A DNA stretch of 7,503 nucleotides from assembly GCA_025450095.1 (NCBI GenBank), contig JANWID010000223.1:1-7503 (forward strand), read 5' to 3'. Position numbers and translations under genes: made by a program. This DNA comes from Bacteroidia bacterium. Its GTDB lineage: Bacteria; Bacteroidota; Bacteroidia; AKYH767-A; OLB10. The notes under the pieces are model-generated. The model saw only the letters and a list, made by a program, of their open reading frames with translations, had not been told where the DNA came from and did not search any database. Positions 7,101 to 7,503 of the stretch are shown here, in pieces (within the stretch, counting starts at the first letter, position 1; each line of letters opens with the position of its first letter).

Positions 7101-7503
7101 ATTGTCAGGTTGGAGCTAATTCCATTTATGATAACACTTCCTCCGACATGGACACGTATTTTCTGATTGCTGTTAGGTGCATCCAGGAATACTGTGTTGG
7201 AAACTCCGCCGCTGATATTAATATCATTATTGATGGTAAAGCTTGGAATACCTGTAGCGTGTGGTAAAAAGTAGTTACCGCCCATAAAAGTATTCGCTGT
7301 TCCTCCGGATATATTCAGGTGATTGGTAACAAATGTCAGGTTACCACTGTTCCCGTCGAGAAAACGTACCATTCCGGGGGCACCTGAAATATTTGTATTT
7401 CCGTTTACAGTAATCTGAACCGGGGCAATACACCCACTGACAAAATTTACATTTCCACCGTTTATAACCAGGTTACCATTAACTGTCATTGCATATGTGC
7501 CGA
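4163..7503 (-). CDS. Large beta-solenoid surface protein with T9SS type A sorting domain, 5' end outside the window
   Basis: The frame stays open to the right edge: upstream of the ATG at 7489 the codons read Gly-Thr-Tyr-Ala, there is no signal peptide, and a repeat is already under way, so this Met is internal. Residue numbers here count from it (1-1108). Residues 1-500 contain about 18 short repeats of the type F-T-I-N-x-x-x-N-I-S-G-G, predicting a parallel beta-helix. Residues about 510-735 hold looser Bacteroidota surface repeats (YYNLEINNTG at 687-696, LILTAGELNLD at 719-729). Residues about 765-920 hold a beta-rich segment (IGTRVGAHVVPFG, 773-785; DRFWFIRTTG, 842-851). Residues 923-1013 form a fibronectin III-like module (LPISLLDF, LKWSTATEVNN, YYYKLRQTDFDG). 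Residues 1023-1108 form the sorting domain (IYLFSVEGKP, IASGVYILKV). No catalytic motif was recognised. Adhesin, matrix or surface-layer roles are plausible; export by T9SS is the firm inference. It lies 94 bp upstream of the propeller gene, on the same strand. Confidence 0.9.
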   Translation of the reverse strand, partial: GTYAMTVNGNLVINGGNVNFVSGCIAPVQITVNGNTNISGAPGMVRFLDGNSGNLTFVTNHLNISGGTANTFMGGNYFLPHATGIPSFTINNDINISGGVSNTVFLDAPNSNQKIRVHVGGSVIINGISSNLTIAKHKGAMTLNVVSNLTQTAGKFIGQIDTLSTGLDSVVVGGAYLMNTTSLSDYFRINYGLGNAVFKSTGAFTIQNSGTGQGIGFAGIYNGTGNMTFNALANFTLQAGRFYGIYNNKPNNETGNFTFTTGVNYLMSGGFFRGIDNRTTPNDGIVNFTIGNLTFNGGNFSGYYSVHNVANISQFTINSLLQITFNTAATDSFTFIGFTETSAVVSNMRLGVTIGGNFNITGAAGKFISSLARGKETFTVTGNVNISGGQNSFNSSPGTNLPNPHPVYLNFNADLAVNGGITYLSAHSDTLVASVIGNFSMTNGEITVQAGNMPATLNINGGYTQSAGTFYLHKNTADPSYNTINVRVNYDNNATGDFSHTGGIINFDNNVASTQSYLTINSPVITYGGTGSMTMALPGTNSVSGAIYYGRAGSSTFNRTSTTHSIQQVEQSILTGTTLVVATGNIQVASLNVTPYFNSLIVNTGSVLDLQGNQLFSNALQAYSGIRISGRLRTSRAQGMYDGTNTAAINSTGAMTFLLLSNSVVEYYGINTQVITGIGVGTATAVPQKYYNLEINNTGPANSVFAYPTNTPNDRSVFVRNKLILTAGELNLDIDHNPLTGGRSIIIERDSLSAITRTAGYIRSEVYDSTASVIWKIGTRVGAHVVPFGYDATRYIPYIFDLTSGNADTLFVSTYHTPLPDNIPFPPGVVHLHGLTGADNSANTVDRFWFIRTTGVNPVANMNFMVTAAELGSIANPRAQAWIPLPVPGWQYPYQGLQSTSGAGTLMQGATYFPLNWWTLSGLLNPLPISLLDFNGTCKGERTELKWSTATEVNNSFFTLLQSRDGISYETVGTVPGAGNSNSVNNYSYTVPGIAATLYYYKLRQTDFDGVESEFGPIMAAPCTKTNALEVTVIPTNPEELSLIIKTPDSGNFMIYLFSVEGKPIISKSASLDEGTNIVTLNTSGIASGVYILKVQSSSEAFTTKVPVGFSR
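4166..4423 (-). other. Coding segment for the T9SS type A C-terminal sorting domain of the solenoid protein
   Basis: Residues 1023-1108 form a short beta-sandwich with the usual order: an early strand around LEVTVIPTNP, 'GNFMIYLFSVEGKPI' (central strand and turn), 'TLNTSGIASGVYILKV' (the most conserved part) and a final strand ending VPVGFSR. The domain directs translocation by the T9SS translocon and is normally removed by the PorU sortase at the cell surface. Confidence 0.85.
4451..4723 (-). other. Coding segment for the fibronectin III-like module typical of Bacteroidota surface proteins
   Basis: Residues 923-1013 of the solenoid protein read LPISLLDFNGTCKGERTELK, then WSTATEVNN, QSRDGISYETVGTVPGAG, and YYYKLRQTDFDG. 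This pattern recurs just before the sorting domain in many large Bacteroidota secreted proteins and probably forms a beta-sandwich spacer. Cys934 (in this module) and Cys1019 (just after it) are among the very few cysteines in the protein and may form a disulfide; that pairing is inference. Confidence 0.75.
5990..7501 (-). repeat. Beta-helix repeat region, about 18 degenerate units of 24-36 residues
   Basis: Units centre on a Gly-Gly, Asn-Gly or Ala-Gly turn after two short strands. Clear examples, by residue from the Met at 7489, are TVNGNLVINGG (2-12), ITVNGNTNISG (26-36), FTINNDINISGG (84-95), NFTLQAGRF (230-238), FTIGNLTFNGG (284-294), FTVTGNVNISGG (374-385), LNFNADLAVNGG (405-416) and LNINGGYTQSAG (453-464). 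Turn-to-turn spacing runs about 24-36 residues, most often 27-31. Units near 175 and 321 lack the Gly pair. The array continues past the window edge. Confidence 0.8.

Noticed and set aside
4163..7489. The ATG at 7489 as true start of the solenoid protein
   Set aside because: The frame is open upstream to the window edge, the Met is inside a repeat, and there is no signal peptide, which a T9SS cargo protein needs.
5990..7501. Regularly spaced repeats as a CRISPR or other non-coding array
   Set aside because: The repetition is at protein level within one long open frame, the DNA copies are diverged, and there are no constant-length spacers.

Overview
The window looks like a chromosomal stretch from a member of the Bacteroidota (class not resolvable from these genes). 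Two of its four proteins end in a type A sorting domain of the type IX secretion system (T9SS), which is essentially confined to that phylum. The larger one also carries the Bacteroidota-typical 'LPxxLLxF...LxWSTAxExNN' module. Start sites have poor or no Shine-Dalgarno sequences and base composition looks moderately AT-rich by eye; both fit. No RNA gene, insertion sequence, CRISPR array or phage gene was seen.

Layout. Bases 2-175 (+) are the last 57 codons of a left-handed beta-helix (hexapeptide) acyltransferase. Nine bases later, 185-2017 (+) encodes a complete 610-residue AsnB-type glutamine amidotransferase. This pair looks like the end of a surface-polysaccharide or sugar-modification operon. 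A convergent junction of only 29 bp follows, with an AT-rich hairpin covering the stop of the opposing gene. Two minus-strand genes encode exported surface or secreted proteins: 2047-4068, a 673-residue Asp-box beta-propeller protein with signal peptide and T9SS sorting domain, and 4163 to beyond 7503, the C-terminal 1,100-odd residues of a much larger beta-solenoid protein with a T9SS sorting domain. The second is open at the window edge, so its N-terminus is outside. A 94-bp spacer separates them and holds a candidate Bacteroidota-type promoter.

How they may work together. The plus-strand pair should act in the cytoplasm on activated sugars or a related metabolite; the minus-strand pair would be moved across the outer membrane by T9SS. 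In Porphyromonas, T9SS cargo is attached through its C-terminus to a lipopolysaccharide whose linking sugar is an amidated uronic acid made with acyltransferase and AsnB-like amidotransferase steps. A sugar-amidating enzyme beside two T9SS cargo genes is therefore a testable, but only circumstantial, link. The amidotransferase has Gln where canonical asparagine synthetases have a catalytic Glu, which argues for a substrate other than aspartate. I found no clear sign of a wholly new system; the points most worth checking are this amidotransferase and the repeat architecture of the two large surface proteins.
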